Shown in pieces: positions 34,531-44,160 of a stretch of 64,000 bases of DNA. Under the pieces are notes generated by a model, which was given only the letters and a program-made list of their open reading frames with translations, was not told the origin of the DNA and searched no databases. The number at the start of each line of letters is the position of its first letter. The stretch's first letter is position 1. Location: positions 62,001 through 126,000 of the forward strand of contig NC_019751.1 of assembly GCF_000317435.1 (NCBI RefSeq), in the 5' to 3' direction. The position numbers and the translations under genes are program-made. This stretch comes from Calothrix sp. PCC 6303. GTDB lineage: Bacteria > Cyanobacteriota > Cyanobacteriia > Cyanobacteriales > Nostocaceae.

Positions 34531-35099
34531 GATGTTCCGGGTTGTTTTAAAAATTCTTTTTCTTCACTGGTCGAAATTCTTCCTAAAATTTCGTTGCGAT
34601 GGGGAAAACGCCCAAAGCGTTGAATAATTTCCAGATGACGAATAGCATAATCTATCGTACTTTGACTTTCAGTATCATTACTTAGCTGTTGGAATAGTTT
34701 TACAGCTTTTTCTTGATGTTGAATGTTTTCACTGTGTTCAAATGGTAAATAAATAAACCAGCGTTGCACAGTTAGCAATTGTTGATCGTACCCCTTGGAA
34801 ATAGCTGTTTCGGCTGTGACAACTGCTTTAGGATCGGTTGCAAATGCTTGTGGTGTGTTGCGAAACATGTTGCGGGGAAATTGATCTAGGAGCAAGATTA
34901 GAGCTAAACAGGCTTCTGAGTTATTTTTCCAGTCTTCAAGGTTGCCTGCTGCTGCTTGTTCATAATCTTGCTGGAACCGGGTACGGAGTTCGTTGTCGAA
35001 TTCTGGTTGTTTGTTAAACCAAAATCTTTGAGGTTTCCCGTATTCCGGTTGAGTGGGACTACCAAACCAAAAATCTAAGATGTTATTTGGTTGTGACAT
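34524..35099 (-). CDS. DUF924 family protein
   Basis: A 191-residue helical protein of the DUF924 (YPO3983-like) family. It starts NILDFWFGSPTQPEYGKPQR and contains LALILLLDQFPRNMFRNTP, ending in FLKQPGTSL, which is the normal family terminus. The fold resembles TPR-like helical repeats; the biochemical role is unknown. It ends only 2 bases from the tnpB stop, so the mobile element landed at the end of this gene without damaging it. It forms a probable operon with the upstream SRPBCC gene (5-base spacer). Confidence 0.88.
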   Translation of the reverse strand: MSQPNNILDFWFGSPTQPEYGKPQRFWFNKQPEFDNELRTRFQQDYEQAAAGNLEDWKNNSEACLALILLLDQFPRNMFRNTPQAFATDPKAVVTAETAISKGYDQQLLTVQRWFIYLPFEHSENIQHQEKAVKLFQQLSNDTESQSTIDYAIRHLEIIQRFGRFPHRNEILGRISTSEEKEFLKQPGTSL

Positions 35100-35104
35100 G
35101 ACGA

Positions 35105-35662
35105 TTAAAGACCTTTACAAAGCACCTGTCGCATTTTACGCATATTGGCTGGCAATTCAAAGTTCATTGCTTGCTGAATAAAAAATGATGGGACGGGGAT
35201 CATGGGGGTTGCTTGAACGGCATACTTAACGATGGTGCCATTTTCACAGTCTTGCAGTTCTAAATTGGCAGTAAAATCGTGAAAGTGACCTTTCTCGAGA
35301 CGGAATTGGATTTTTTGACCAATTTCTTCGACGACGTTGAGATAAATTTCAACTTGAGCGCTGAAAAGTAGGAAGGCTTTTTGTGCTGCTTGGTATAGAC
35401 GTTTGACTTCTCCACGCTGTAAAACTTCGCTTTTGGTGACATCGGGGAAGTATTGTACCCAACGTGGGTAGTCGGTGAGTTGTTGCCAAACATGCGATCG
35501 CTTCAACGGTACATACATCCAAGCTGTAACTGCACCACCCCATGCTGTGTGCGATCGCACTTCCACTATAATCTCACCTTGCATGATCCGATTTTGCTGT
35601 TCCTGACTCCAATCCATTCCTAAGTTTGTACTTGTCGAGTTTGATGTATAAAATGCTGACAT
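35105..35662 (-). CDS. SRPBCC (polyketide cyclase/START-like) protein
   Basis: A 185-residue protein with the SRPBCC helix-grip fold. GEIIVEVRSHTAWGGAVTAW leads into strand 1, then VWQQLTDYPRWVQYFPDVTK is the typical lipid-cavity segment. A long C-terminal helix is present (FIQQAMNFELPANMRKMRQV). In cyanobacteria such proteins bind hydrophobic ligands or act in membrane lipid and quinone biology, but no ligand is evident. Translation may begin further inside, since the first 30 residues are poorly constrained. Confidence 0.82.
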   Translation of the reverse strand: MSAFYTSNSTSTNLGMDWSQEQQNRIMQGEIIVEVRSHTAWGGAVTAWMYVPLKRSHVWQQLTDYPRWVQYFPDVTKSEVLQRGEVKRLYQAAQKAFLLFSAQVEIYLNVVEEIGQKIQFRLEKGHFHDFTANLELQDCENGTIVKYAVQATPMIPVPSFFIQQAMNFELPANMRKMRQVLCKGL

Positions 35663-36180
35663 AATTTTTTCAGTTACTCCTCAACATATCCACTATAGTG
35701 GTTAAAACTGAAAGCTGATTTGCTTGATTTCGTCCTACTGATTCTAGTTCCAGTAGTATATATAAATTGTCCGGAAATTTGGTTCACTTGCGTCATTATT
35801 CCCAAAATTTTACTCAAAATATGTCTTTTTAATTACTTCATGATCACTTCAGTGCAATTAACTAGGCAAAATGACATATTCCGAACATTTATTTAACTAA
35901 GTAGTGGTTTTCTCTGATGCATCCTGAATACTTGCTTAAATAGGATTTACATGGATATATTTATCAATGATTAGATGAAAATGACGATGATGATCGTAAA
36001 AAATAATAATTTTCCGGATAAAAATAATACTTTATGCTTTCTTTATAATTATTGACCAAAGCCAACATGCTACAAGCCTCCCCTTTTAAGGGAAAAAGTT
36101 TTTGCTTTCGTGTTCAACCTTCCTCCAAAAACCCGCCTTCTGCCTCCATTTATTGCGATCAAGCCAGCACTCATCCAGTG
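35663..36180. other. AT-rich intergenic region
   Basis: About 500 bp upstream of the SRPBCC operon, very AT-rich with several near-palindromic AT stretches. No gene, no clear promoter pair and no tRNA were recognised. It borders the orphan IS end that follows. Confidence 0.5.
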
Positions 36181-36189
36181 CAGTAAAAT

Positions 36190-36335
36190 TTGTAGGTACA
36201 AGATCAGAAATTCATAGTCTGCGGAGATGACTCTCTCGTGGACTTAAAATAAAGCTCAGTCAATGTCCGACGGGATACCGGGAGTCGCTGAGAAGCCCAC
36301 ACTTACAACTTGCTGCAAGTGTGGGAGTATGTCAC
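36190..36335 (+). mobile_element. Orphan right end of an IS605/TnpB-type element
   Basis: The segment has the conserved layout of a cyanobacterial TnpB right end: GCTCAGTCAATGTCCGACGG and CCGGGAGTCGCTGAGAAG, then the stem CCCACACTT / AAGTGTGGG (36296-36325), then AGTATGTCAC. One frame reads NVRRDTGSR-stop, like a tnpB C-terminal tail (recalled from other cyanobacterial copies). No tnpB precedes it. It may be a remnant, or a tnpB-less non-autonomous copy that still encodes an omega-like RNA. Confidence 0.45.
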
Positions 36336-36372
36336 GATCGCTAATATCAATTTTATCAAGCAAGGAATTTGG

Positions 36373-36576
36373 ATGTCTCAATCTTCTAAATTAAACCGGA
36401 GATTAACCCAAGCATTTGGTACATTTTTGGGTGTAGCTATTGCTGTTTGGATATTCCGTGGTTTTAAGCTGGGAATCTTGACAGCATTACCGGGGGGAAT
36501 TATTTGGCTATTATTTAGTTTAGCGATCGCGTTTGCAATTCTTGCCTATGTTCAGAAGACTTGGTGGCGACTTTAG
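36373..36576 (+). CDS. Small two-helix membrane protein
   Basis: A 67-residue protein starting MSQSSKLNRRLTQAFGTFLG with two hydrophobic helices (about 15-32 and 37-58) and a basic C-terminus. The frame is open upstream, but that stretch is the orphan IS end. The ATG at 36373 has AAGGA 7 bases before it and is the natural start. Resemblance to small cyanobacterial membrane proteins is general; no function is assigned. Confidence 0.65.
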   Translation: MSQSSKLNRRLTQAFGTFLGVAIAVWIFRGFKLGILTALPGGIIWLLFSLAIAFAILAYVQKTWWRL

Positions 36577-36589
36577 GTGTCTTTCTGTT

Positions 36590-38227
36590 CTAAAATTCTG
36601 AAGGCAAATGAATTTGAGAGGGATATTCACCTCCGCAATGTACTGTGATGGTGATGATTTGCGAGTCGATGGCTTTGGCTTTGCTAATTTCTATTCCAGT
36701 TCCCGAATTCATGGCATAAGCAGGAAAACAGGCGGCGCTAAGGCTTAATCTTAAGGAGTTACCCTGACTAATTTTTGCACATGTTGTTTGTAGCTGAATG
36801 CGTCTGAGGGTTCGATTTAAGCCGTTTTCACAATTTAAATAACCCTGTGTCAGATTGTAAACTCTACCATCGCTATGGACTTCACTAAGTATTGCTGATA
36901 AATCAAAGCTGGGTTTATCAGCATCGCAATAAACTTCCACTACAACTTCACCTAATAAATGTAAGTCTTCCGTGAGTGGTGGGGTGGTATATGTCAAAAT
37001 ATCAGAGCGGGAATCAAGATGCGATCGCTCAAATACTCCAGCGGGGATTCCTGCGTGTCCTCCTAAACTTGGTACTGGTCGCCAAGGATCATGGACAATG
37101 ACATCACAGGAATAATTATTTGGGAGTACGCTACTGATGACACCGTTGTCTTCCTGGATATTTGCTAATCCGGTGCTTGACAAAAATAGCTTTTTGTGAG
37201 TTTTATTTTCTAATTTCTCGTAACCTTGCCAAAGGTTACTCCCCATCTCAAATAACCAAATAGGGGGGAAATCTGGTAAGTTGGTTTTGCCATCTTTGAG
37301 ATATTCGTCAAACCAGGCTATTTGCATTTGATCAATTGGGCTGATGGCATTGAGTCCGAAGTCTATAGCACCCACTTTCCTACCCCAAGGAATATGTGCC
37401 CAGGGTCCAATAACTAATTGTTGTCTGTGTTTGCTGCGGAACGCGATCGCTTTATATAAATTTAAAGTTCCCCGCAGATAGGTATCAAACCACCCACCAA
37501 TATGAAACATTGGTAAGTCTACATCTTGAAGATAATTTTTGGGCGATAATTGTTGCCAATAAGTATCACTTTGGGGAAGTGTCACCCAATCATGATAAAA
37601 AGATTCTAAAGCGCAATCTTTCAATATCTTTGGATAGTTAGGAATAGCATCAGACAAAGGTAAATTTCTGGCTGCTGTAGCTAGTTGTTGATAAGTTTGT
37701 TGATCATGCTTTAGTTGGGCGGTTTCTGTTGCTAACTGTAAAGCCCAAGCCAAGTTAGTTTGTAAGCAAAATCCTCCACCTTCATATGCCCAATCACTAT
37801 ATAAATCATAACCAATCATAGCCGGACAAATTGCTTTTAAAGCTGGTGGTTTTGCGGCTGCTGCATATAATTGTGTCATTCCTTGGTAGGAAAAGCCATA
37901 CATCCCAACTTTGCCATTACTATAAGGTAAATTTGCAGCCCAATTTACTGTATCTTCTCCGTCTTGAATTTCATTAGCAAATAACTTAAATTCTCCTTGT
38001 GAAGTGCCTCGTCCCCGAACATCTTGAATCACTACGATGTAGCCTTGGGCTGCATACCAAGTAGGATGTGCATAAACTACTGTTGATGCAATTTCTCTGC
38101 CGTAAGGTTGACGCATTAGTAATACTGGAAATTTTCCTTTGGCATCGGGAACATATACATCCGCATCAAGTTTTATCCCGTCGCGGGTATACATTGAATG
38201 AATTTGTTTGGGAAGTATGTTTAACAT
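36590..38227 (-). CDS. CocE/NonD-family alpha/beta hydrolase
   Basis: A 545-residue S15-type hydrolase. The alpha/beta domain has the nucleophile S113 in GMYGFSYQGMTQL and the oxyanion region VIQDVRGRGTSQGEF. The C-terminal jelly-roll domain (about 330-545) is typical of X-Pro dipeptidyl-peptidase and cocaine-esterase-like enzymes. The IGPWAHIPWG block should supply the catalytic histidine. The natural substrate (peptide, ester or beta-lactam) cannot be told. No signal peptide is seen, so it acts in the cytoplasm. It converges on the small membrane gene. Confidence 0.88.
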   Translation of the reverse strand: MLNILPKQIHSMYTRDGIKLDADVYVPDAKGKFPVLLMRQPYGREIASTVVYAHPTWYAAQGYIVVIQDVRGRGTSQGEFKLFANEIQDGEDTVNWAANLPYSNGKVGMYGFSYQGMTQLYAAAAKPPALKAICPAMIGYDLYSDWAYEGGGFCLQTNLAWALQLATETAQLKHDQQTYQQLATAARNLPLSDAIPNYPKILKDCALESFYHDWVTLPQSDTYWQQLSPKNYLQDVDLPMFHIGGWFDTYLRGTLNLYKAIAFRSKHRQQLVIGPWAHIPWGRKVGAIDFGLNAISPIDQMQIAWFDEYLKDGKTNLPDFPPIWLFEMGSNLWQGYEKLENKTHKKLFLSSTGLANIQEDNGVISSVLPNNYSCDVIVHDPWRPVPSLGGHAGIPAGVFERSHLDSRSDILTYTTPPLTEDLHLLGEVVVEVYCDADKPSFDLSAILSEVHSDGRVYNLTQGYLNCENGLNRTLRRIQLQTTCAKISQGNSLRLSLSAACFPAYAMNSGTGIEISKAKAIDSQIITITVHCGGEYPSQIHLPSEF

Positions 38228-38687
38228 CTTAGTTTTCGGTTGATATATTGTAATTTTTAATTAAAATCTGATGTTTTGTTGCTCAGGTGAGTTAATTTAG
38301 AATTGGCTTTAGGAGTAAATAGATAATGATGATGGGAATCTGGTTTTATTTTTATTGTTGTAGCTTGCACTTACGCTTAAAAATCTAGTTTGTTTGAGAG
38401 TGCCTATAGCCTTGTGAGTATAGCTTTAGAAAAGACAAAGAAAGTAAAACCTCAAGTTATTGAAAACGATAATTTAAGCCATCCCTTTTCTTCGATGTTG
38501 CAAGGCTATAACGTATTTTTCAAAAATTCAATATTTAAGACTAATTTTTGATTTTTTCTTACCTGCAATTTCTTTATAATTCAAGTTGAAAACTAGAATG
38601 TGAGTTATAAAGAAAGAGTACAGAAATTATACTTCCGTATTTTTTTTAATTTGTCAAATCTTTGCTCAAACAAGGAGTTCGCTACCA
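38228..38687. other. Divergent intergenic region upstream of the proline catabolic gene
   Basis: A 460-bp AT-rich gap. An AAGGAG site sits 11 bases before the GTG of the next gene. No obvious PutR-like operator, hairpin or repeat was recognised. Confidence 0.45.
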
Positions 38688-41660
38688 GTGGTATTAGAAG
38701 CAAAAATCAACACTTACGAAGCCAAAACCCAGGAGATAGCTAAACAACTTCTTGCAGCTACCCAGGACAATCGCTCATTTTTGGCGAATTTACGCGATCA
38801 GATGCGCTTGGATGATAAATTGCTAGATTGGGCAATGAGTAATCCTGGTTTGCGTGTTCAGCTATTTAGGTTTATTGATGCTTTGCCTGCACTACGCAGT
38901 AAACCGGAAATTGCCGCACATCTTCAGGAATATCTGGGGGATGAGTCGGTGGAGTTGCCTGCTGCTTTGAAGGGGATGCTAAATTTTGCAAGTCCTGATT
39001 CGGTACCAGGACAGGTTGCCGCAACTACAGTATCCACAGCCACAGAAACTCTAGCACACAAATATATTTCCGGGGAAAATATTAAGCAGGTATTAAAGAC
39101 AATTGAACGGTTGCGGAAGGATAAAATGGCTTTCACCGTAGATTTACTAGGTGAGGCTGTAATTACAGAAACTGAAGCCCAATCTTATTTAGATCGTTAT
39201 ATAGACTTGATGCAGCAGTTGAGTGAGGCTGCAAAAAACTGGTCTACAGTATCATTAATTGATGAGGCAGATGGACAGCCGATACCCAAGGTTCAGGTTT
39301 CCGTAAAACTGACGGCATTTTATTCCCAGTTTGATCCTTTGGACGCAATTGGGAGCGAAATCAAAGTCAGCGATCGCATTCGTATTCTACTACGCCGTGC
39401 GAAGGAGTTGGGTGCTGCTGTCCATTTTGATATGGAACAATATGCCTATAAGGATTTAACTTTTAGTATCCTGAAAAAAATCCTGTTGGAGGATGAATTT
39501 ATTCAGCGTACCGATATTGGGATGACTGTACAAGCTTATCTGCGTGATAGTGCAAAAGATGCACGGGATTTAATCGATTGGGCAAAAAAACGCGGCAATC
39601 CCATTTCTATCCGCTTGGTAAAAGGTGCATATTGGGATCAAGAAACCATCAAAGCACAGCAAAAACATTGGAGTCAACCTGTTTACAACGATAAGGTTGC
39701 CACTGATGCCAACTTTGAGACCATTACCCAACTATTATTAGAAAATCATCAATATATATATGCTGCCATCGGTAGTCATAATGTTAGATCCCAAGCACAT
39801 GCGATCGCAATCGCGGAAACTTTGGCTGTTCCTCGTCGGAGTTTTGAGATGCAGGTTCTCTACGGGATGGGGGATAAGTTAGCGAAAGCCTTGGTAAGTA
39901 AAGGTTATCGGGTGCGGGTATATTGTCCTTACGGGGATTTATTACCGGGGATGGCTTATCTGATTCGCCGTTTGTTGGAAAATACCGCCAATAGTTCCTT
40001 TTTACGGCAAAATTTGGAAAATCGTCCAATTGAGGAACTGCTTGCAGCACCAAACCCCCAAGGAGATTCCACATATCACCCTTCCACAACAGGTTTCCCT
40101 GGTGCGGTAGATACCGACTTTGCCGAAGCAGCAAAACGTCAAGAGTCAGGAGATGCATTTAAACAGGTACGTCAGCAACTTGGTAAAACCTATCTTCCCC
40201 TAATTAATGGGGAATACGTGGAAACCGCCGAAATTATCGACTCAGTGAACCCCTCCAACTTCAGCGAAGTGATCGGCAAAATTGGACAAATTTCCGTCGA
40301 ACAAGCGGAAACAGCCATGAAAGCCGCAAAAACTGCCTTTTTAAAGTGGCGAAAAACACCCGTGAGAGAACGTGCCGGGGTGTTACGGAAAGCCGCCGAA
40401 ATCATGGAACAACGCCGTGCTGAACTTTGCGCCTGGATAGTCCTGGAGGTCGGTAAACCCGTGCGGGAGGCTGATGGTGAAGTTTCTGAAGCTATCGACT
40501 TTTGTCGCTACTACGCCGATGAAATGGAGCGATTAGACGAAGGTTACAATTATGACATTGCCGGAGAAACCAACCGTTACACCTATCAACCTCGCGGCAT
40601 AGTAGTGGTGATTTCACCGTGGAATTTCCCTTATGCGATCGCATGTGGGATGGTAGTGGCAGGATTGGTGACTGGTAACTCCACCCTCCTCAAACCAGCG
40701 GAAACATCCTCAGTAATTGCGGCAAAACTAACGGAAATTTTGGTAGCAGCGGGGATTCCCCAAGGTGTATTCCAATATGTTCCTGGTAGAGGTTCGGTAG
40801 TTGGTTCTTACTTAGTTAATCATCCCGAAACTCATGTGATTGCTTTTACTGGTTCTCAAGAAGTCGGCTGTAAGATTTACGCAGATGCCGCCATCTTGAA
40901 ACCTGGTCAGAAACACATGAAACGGGTTATTGCCGAGATGGGTGGGAAAAACGGCATCATCGTCGATGAAAGTGCCGATTTAGACCAAGCAGTATTGGGT
41001 ACAGTACAATCAGCATTTGGTTACAGCGGACAAAAATGTTCTGCATGTTCCCGCGTCATTGTGGTGGAATCGGTATATGAAACCTTCGTAGAACGATTTG
41101 TAGAAGCCACAAAATCCCTAAATATCGGCTTTGCCGAGTCACCTAGTACCCAAGTTGGACCCGTCATTGATGGTAAATCCCAATCCCGCATCCGCGAATA
41201 TATCGAAAAAGGGAAAGCAGAAGCAAAAATCGCTTTGGAAATGCCTGCACCCGAAAACGGCTACTATGTTGGACCCGTCATATTTAGGGATGTCCCCGCA
41301 GATGGAATTATTGCCCAGCAGGAAATTTTCGGTCCTGTGGTTGCCGTCATCAAAGCGAAGAACTTCCAGGAAGCTTTGGAAATTGCCAACAGCACAAACT
41401 ACGCTTTAACAGGTGGATTATATTCCCGCACCCCCTCCCACATCCAACAAGCACAGGCAGAATTTGAAGTGGGCAACCTGTACATTAACCGCACAATTAC
41501 CGGGGCAATTGTATCCCGTCAACCCTTCGGTGGTTTCAAACTATCGGGAGTTGGCTCTAAAGCTGGAGGTCCCGACTACCTACTACAATTTTTGGAACCA
41601 AAAACAATCACAGAAAATATCCAACGTCAAGGTTTTGCGCCAATTGAAGGGGCTGAGTAA
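38688..41660 (+). CDS. putA: Bifunctional proline dehydrogenase / P5C dehydrogenase
   Basis: A 990-residue fused enzyme that oxidises proline to pyrroline-5-carboxylate (FAD) and then to glutamate (NAD). The PRODH barrel spans about residues 120-440 (SVKLTAFYSQFDPLD, ISIRLVKGAYWDQE). The ALDH domain spans about 495-985 (VVVISPWNFPYA, the FTGSQEVG NAD site, catalytic C784 in GQKCSACSR). Unlike enterobacterial PutA there is no N-terminal ribbon-helix-helix DNA-binding domain, so it should not be its own repressor. The GTG start has an AAGGAG site. Monocistronic. Confidence 0.94.
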   Translation: MVLEAKINTYEAKTQEIAKQLLAATQDNRSFLANLRDQMRLDDKLLDWAMSNPGLRVQLFRFIDALPALRSKPEIAAHLQEYLGDESVELPAALKGMLNFASPDSVPGQVAATTVSTATETLAHKYISGENIKQVLKTIERLRKDKMAFTVDLLGEAVITETEAQSYLDRYIDLMQQLSEAAKNWSTVSLIDEADGQPIPKVQVSVKLTAFYSQFDPLDAIGSEIKVSDRIRILLRRAKELGAAVHFDMEQYAYKDLTFSILKKILLEDEFIQRTDIGMTVQAYLRDSAKDARDLIDWAKKRGNPISIRLVKGAYWDQETIKAQQKHWSQPVYNDKVATDANFETITQLLLENHQYIYAAIGSHNVRSQAHAIAIAETLAVPRRSFEMQVLYGMGDKLAKALVSKGYRVRVYCPYGDLLPGMAYLIRRLLENTANSSFLRQNLENRPIEELLAAPNPQGDSTYHPSTTGFPGAVDTDFAEAAKRQESGDAFKQVRQQLGKTYLPLINGEYVETAEIIDSVNPSNFSEVIGKIGQISVEQAETAMKAAKTAFLKWRKTPVRERAGVLRKAAEIMEQRRAELCAWIVLEVGKPVREADGEVSEAIDFCRYYADEMERLDEGYNYDIAGETNRYTYQPRGIVVVISPWNFPYAIACGMVVAGLVTGNSTLLKPAETSSVIAAKLTEILVAAGIPQGVFQYVPGRGSVVGSYLVNHPETHVIAFTGSQEVGCKIYADAAILKPGQKHMKRVIAEMGGKNGIIVDESADLDQAVLGTVQSAFGYSGQKCSACSRVIVVESVYETFVERFVEATKSLNIGFAESPSTQVGPVIDGKSQSRIREYIEKGKAEAKIALEMPAPENGYYVGPVIFRDVPADGIIAQQEIFGPVVAVIKAKNFQEALEIANSTNYALTGGLYSRTPSHIQQAQAEFEVGNLYINRTITGAIVSRQPFGGFKLSGVGSKAGGPDYLLQFLEPKTITENIQRQGFAPIEGAE

Positions 41661-42097
41661 AGTAGAATATTAGAATAGATACCCGGCTTTTTGAATGGTC
41701 GATGAAAAATATTGTAGAGACGCGATATATCGCGTCTCTCTATAATTACGTCTTTCCCTAAATACCCTATAGGGGTTTAGCAATGTGCATAAATCCTTGA
41801 ATGCGATCGCTTATTTGAAAAAAAGCCGATAAATCTTGGAATGCGATCGCATTCCTACCCAAACATAATACAAATCTAGATCAAAAATCTAATCCCAATT
41901 TGGAAAAACAATACGACAGATTGCTTGGTAGGGGTTTAGCACTGCTAAACCCCCCTACAGATTCATTCTCTATGTTGCAATGATTTTTTCAATCGGTATA
42001 ATTTATCGCAAAGTTTGCGACTTCAATAATCTAGGCATTATTGTCAAAATATCACCTATAATTCCCGATATACCCTCAAGCATCACCACACACATCT
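41661..42097. other. Repeat-bearing intergenic region
   Basis: The region holds the 24-nt perfect palindrome at 41716-41739 and two HIP1-centred direct repeats (TTGAATGCGATCGC / TGGAATGCGATCGC). It also has an AGGGGTTTAGCA hairpin (41931-41961) whose left arm is repeated at 41771-41785. No gene was found. Confidence 0.5.
41716..41739. repeat. Perfect AGAGACGCGATA palindrome
   Basis: AGAGACGCGATA followed directly by its exact reverse complement TATCGCGTCTCT forms a 24-nt perfect palindrome 55 bases after the putA stop. It may serve as a terminator-like hairpin. It is a member of the AGAGACG dispersed palindrome family. Confidence 0.7.
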
Positions 42098-43804
42098 ATG
42101 CAACTGTGGACAACCGGACAAACCCTCAAAAACGGCAGATTCATCGTGCAAAAAGTTCTTGGTGGTGGTGGATTTGGTGTCACCTACAGCGTATTAGAAC
42201 CGAAAACAAATAAATTATTCGCCATTAAAACCCTCAACCCCATCAACCAAAGTCAAGGTGACTTCGCAAACAAGCAAGAACAATTCGTCAACGAAGCATT
42301 ACGGTTACGAGGTTGTCAGCATCCCCACATAGTTAAAGTCTATGAAGTCATCCAGGAAGCAGGATTGTGGGGAATGGTGATGGAATATATTCAAGGGGAT
42401 GATTTAGGGATTTATGTTGATAAGCACGGGCAATTATCAGAAGATGAAGCCCTACGGTATATCAACCAAGTGGGAGAAGCTTTAGAATATGTCCATCAAC
42501 AAGGCTTTTTACACCGGGATGTCAAGCCCAATAATATTATTTTGCGTCAGGGGAAACAAGCAGCCGAAAAAGAAGCTGTATTGATTGACTTTGGACTTGC
42601 CCGTGAGTTTACCATTGGTCAAACCCTCAGCATGACCAATTCTAAAACACAAGGTTATGCACCAATAGAGCAGTATGAAAGGCAAGGACGTTTTACTGCT
42701 GCGACTGATGTTTATGCTTTAGCTGCGACGTTATATAGTTTATTGACTACAGAAGTTCCTTTTCCAGCTAATTTTCGCAAACAAGGTATTCCCCTGCCAC
42801 CTCCAAAACAGTTTAATTCCAGTATTAGCGATCGCGTAAATGATGCGATTATCAAAGGAATGGCATTGGAAGCACAAGATAGACCGCAGACGGTTCGAGA
42901 ATGGTTAAAATTGGTAATGCTGGGTAGTGCGAATTCTCCAATTCCTCTACAAAAATTTCAATTTGAATATGCCAACATAAATCGAAATCTCAAAATTACC
43001 CGCTATCCCGCAGAAGCAGAATTTTTCACAGAGGATTTAGGTGGGGGTGTAAAGCTGGAAATGGTGTACATCCCTGGTGGTACTTTTATCATGGGTTCAC
43101 CAGAAAATGAAGCAAAACGATCGGATTGTGAAAGTCCACAACACAAAGTAACTATACAGCCCTTTTTCATGGGGAAATATACCATTACCCAGAAACAATG
43201 GGCAGCAGTGGCTAATTTTCCCCAAGTAAAAATTAATTTAGATCCTGATCCTGCACACTTCAAAGGTGGTAATCGATCAGTTGAGCAAATATCTTGGAAT
43301 CAAGCGATCGAGTTTTGTGCCAGATTATCTCAGCATTGTCAAAGTTACAGCCGAAACTATCGCTTACCTAGCGAAGCCGAATGGGAATATGCTTGTCGTG
43401 CTGGAACCACTACCCCATTCCACTTTGGTGAGACAATTGCAACGGATTTGGCAAATTACTATGGCAATTATACTTACGGCAATGCACCAGAAGGAGAATA
43501 TAGACAGAAAACAACAGAAGTAGGACAATTTCCTGCCAATGCTTTCGGTTTATACGACATGCATGGAAATGTATATGAATGGTGTGAGGATGATTGGCAC
43601 GACAACTACAATTCAGCACCATCAGATGGTCGAGTTTGGTTAATTGGTAATAATAATCATTCCAAGTGTCTGCGCGGTGGTTCCTGGTACGTCAATCCTG
43701 AACTCTGCCGTTCTGCGTACCGTGGCTACAGCCATGCGTGCGACAGTTTCAACTTCATTATTGGTTTTCGTATTGTTTGTGGGGTCGGGAGGACTTTTCC
43801 TTAG
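42098..43804 (+). CDS. Ser/Thr kinase fused to FGE/SUMF1 domain
   Basis: A 568-residue protein. The kinase domain (about 1-275) has the glycine loop LGGGGFGVTY, K44, HRDVKPNN (D141) and DFG at 164-166, so it should be active. A linker leads to a C-terminal formylglycine-generating-enzyme-like domain (about 305-566) with GGTFIMGS, YRLPSEAEWEYACR, DMHGNVYEWCEDDW, LRGGSWY and GFRIVCG. In such fusions the FGE fold often acts as a lectin-like or binding domain (as in diversity-generating targets) rather than an oxidase. It lies directly upstream of the higBA module and near a second kinase, forming a signalling island. Confidence 0.92.
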   Translation: MQLWTTGQTLKNGRFIVQKVLGGGGFGVTYSVLEPKTNKLFAIKTLNPINQSQGDFANKQEQFVNEALRLRGCQHPHIVKVYEVIQEAGLWGMVMEYIQGDDLGIYVDKHGQLSEDEALRYINQVGEALEYVHQQGFLHRDVKPNNIILRQGKQAAEKEAVLIDFGLAREFTIGQTLSMTNSKTQGYAPIEQYERQGRFTAATDVYALAATLYSLLTTEVPFPANFRKQGIPLPPPKQFNSSISDRVNDAIIKGMALEAQDRPQTVREWLKLVMLGSANSPIPLQKFQFEYANINRNLKITRYPAEAEFFTEDLGGGVKLEMVYIPGGTFIMGSPENEAKRSDCESPQHKVTIQPFFMGKYTITQKQWAAVANFPQVKINLDPDPAHFKGGNRSVEQISWNQAIEFCARLSQHCQSYSRNYRLPSEAEWEYACRAGTTTPFHFGETIATDLANYYGNYTYGNAPEGEYRQKTTEVGQFPANAFGLYDMHGNVYEWCEDDWHDNYNSAPSDGRVWLIGNNNHSKCLRGGSWYVNPELCRSAYRGYSHACDSFNFIIGFRIVCGVGRTFP

Positions 43805-43879
43805 TATTGTAGCGACTATCCAAAAACAACAAAATCACATATCATTGACAAAATATGCCAAAACTAGCATATTGATAGT

Positions 43880-44160
43880 ATGGGTGATTTATTGAAACCA
43901 GTGGAATGGATTGGAAGCTCACTTGATGACTTAAAAGAGTTTCCCGAAGAAGTACAGCAAGTAATGGGCTATGCTTTGTACTTAGCACAATGTGGTGAAA
44001 AACATGATTCAGCAAAACCACTCAAAGGTTTTAAGGGTGCTGGAGTGTTAGAAATTGTGGAAGATTTTGATACTAATACTTACAGAGCAGTATATACAGT
44101 AAAAATAGCAGATGTCATTTACGTTTTACACGTTTTTCAGAAAAAATCAAAACATGGTAT
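43880..44160 (+). pseudogene. higB: HigB-type toxin, 5' part (split by IS)
   Basis: The first 93 codons and part of the next encode a phage Gp49/HigB-like toxin (RelE superfamily): LLKPVEWIGSSLDDLKEFPE, then YRAVYTVKIADVIYVLHVFQ and KKSKHGI. The IS at 44161-45341 interrupts it after GGTAT. Removing the IS and one target copy joins KKSKHG to ISTPKQDIELIEARLKRAKE in frame, rebuilding a 122-residue toxin that ends at 45434. As it stands the hybrid frame continues 30 codons into the IS and stops at 44251. The toxin's conserved C-terminal TPKxxI helix is lost, so it is probably inactive. The antitoxin gene downstream is intact. Confidence 0.88.

Noticed and set aside
41980-42213. Short frame overlapping the start of the kinase-FGE gene
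   Set aside because: Out of frame with the kinase; the kinase glycine loop is in the other frame.
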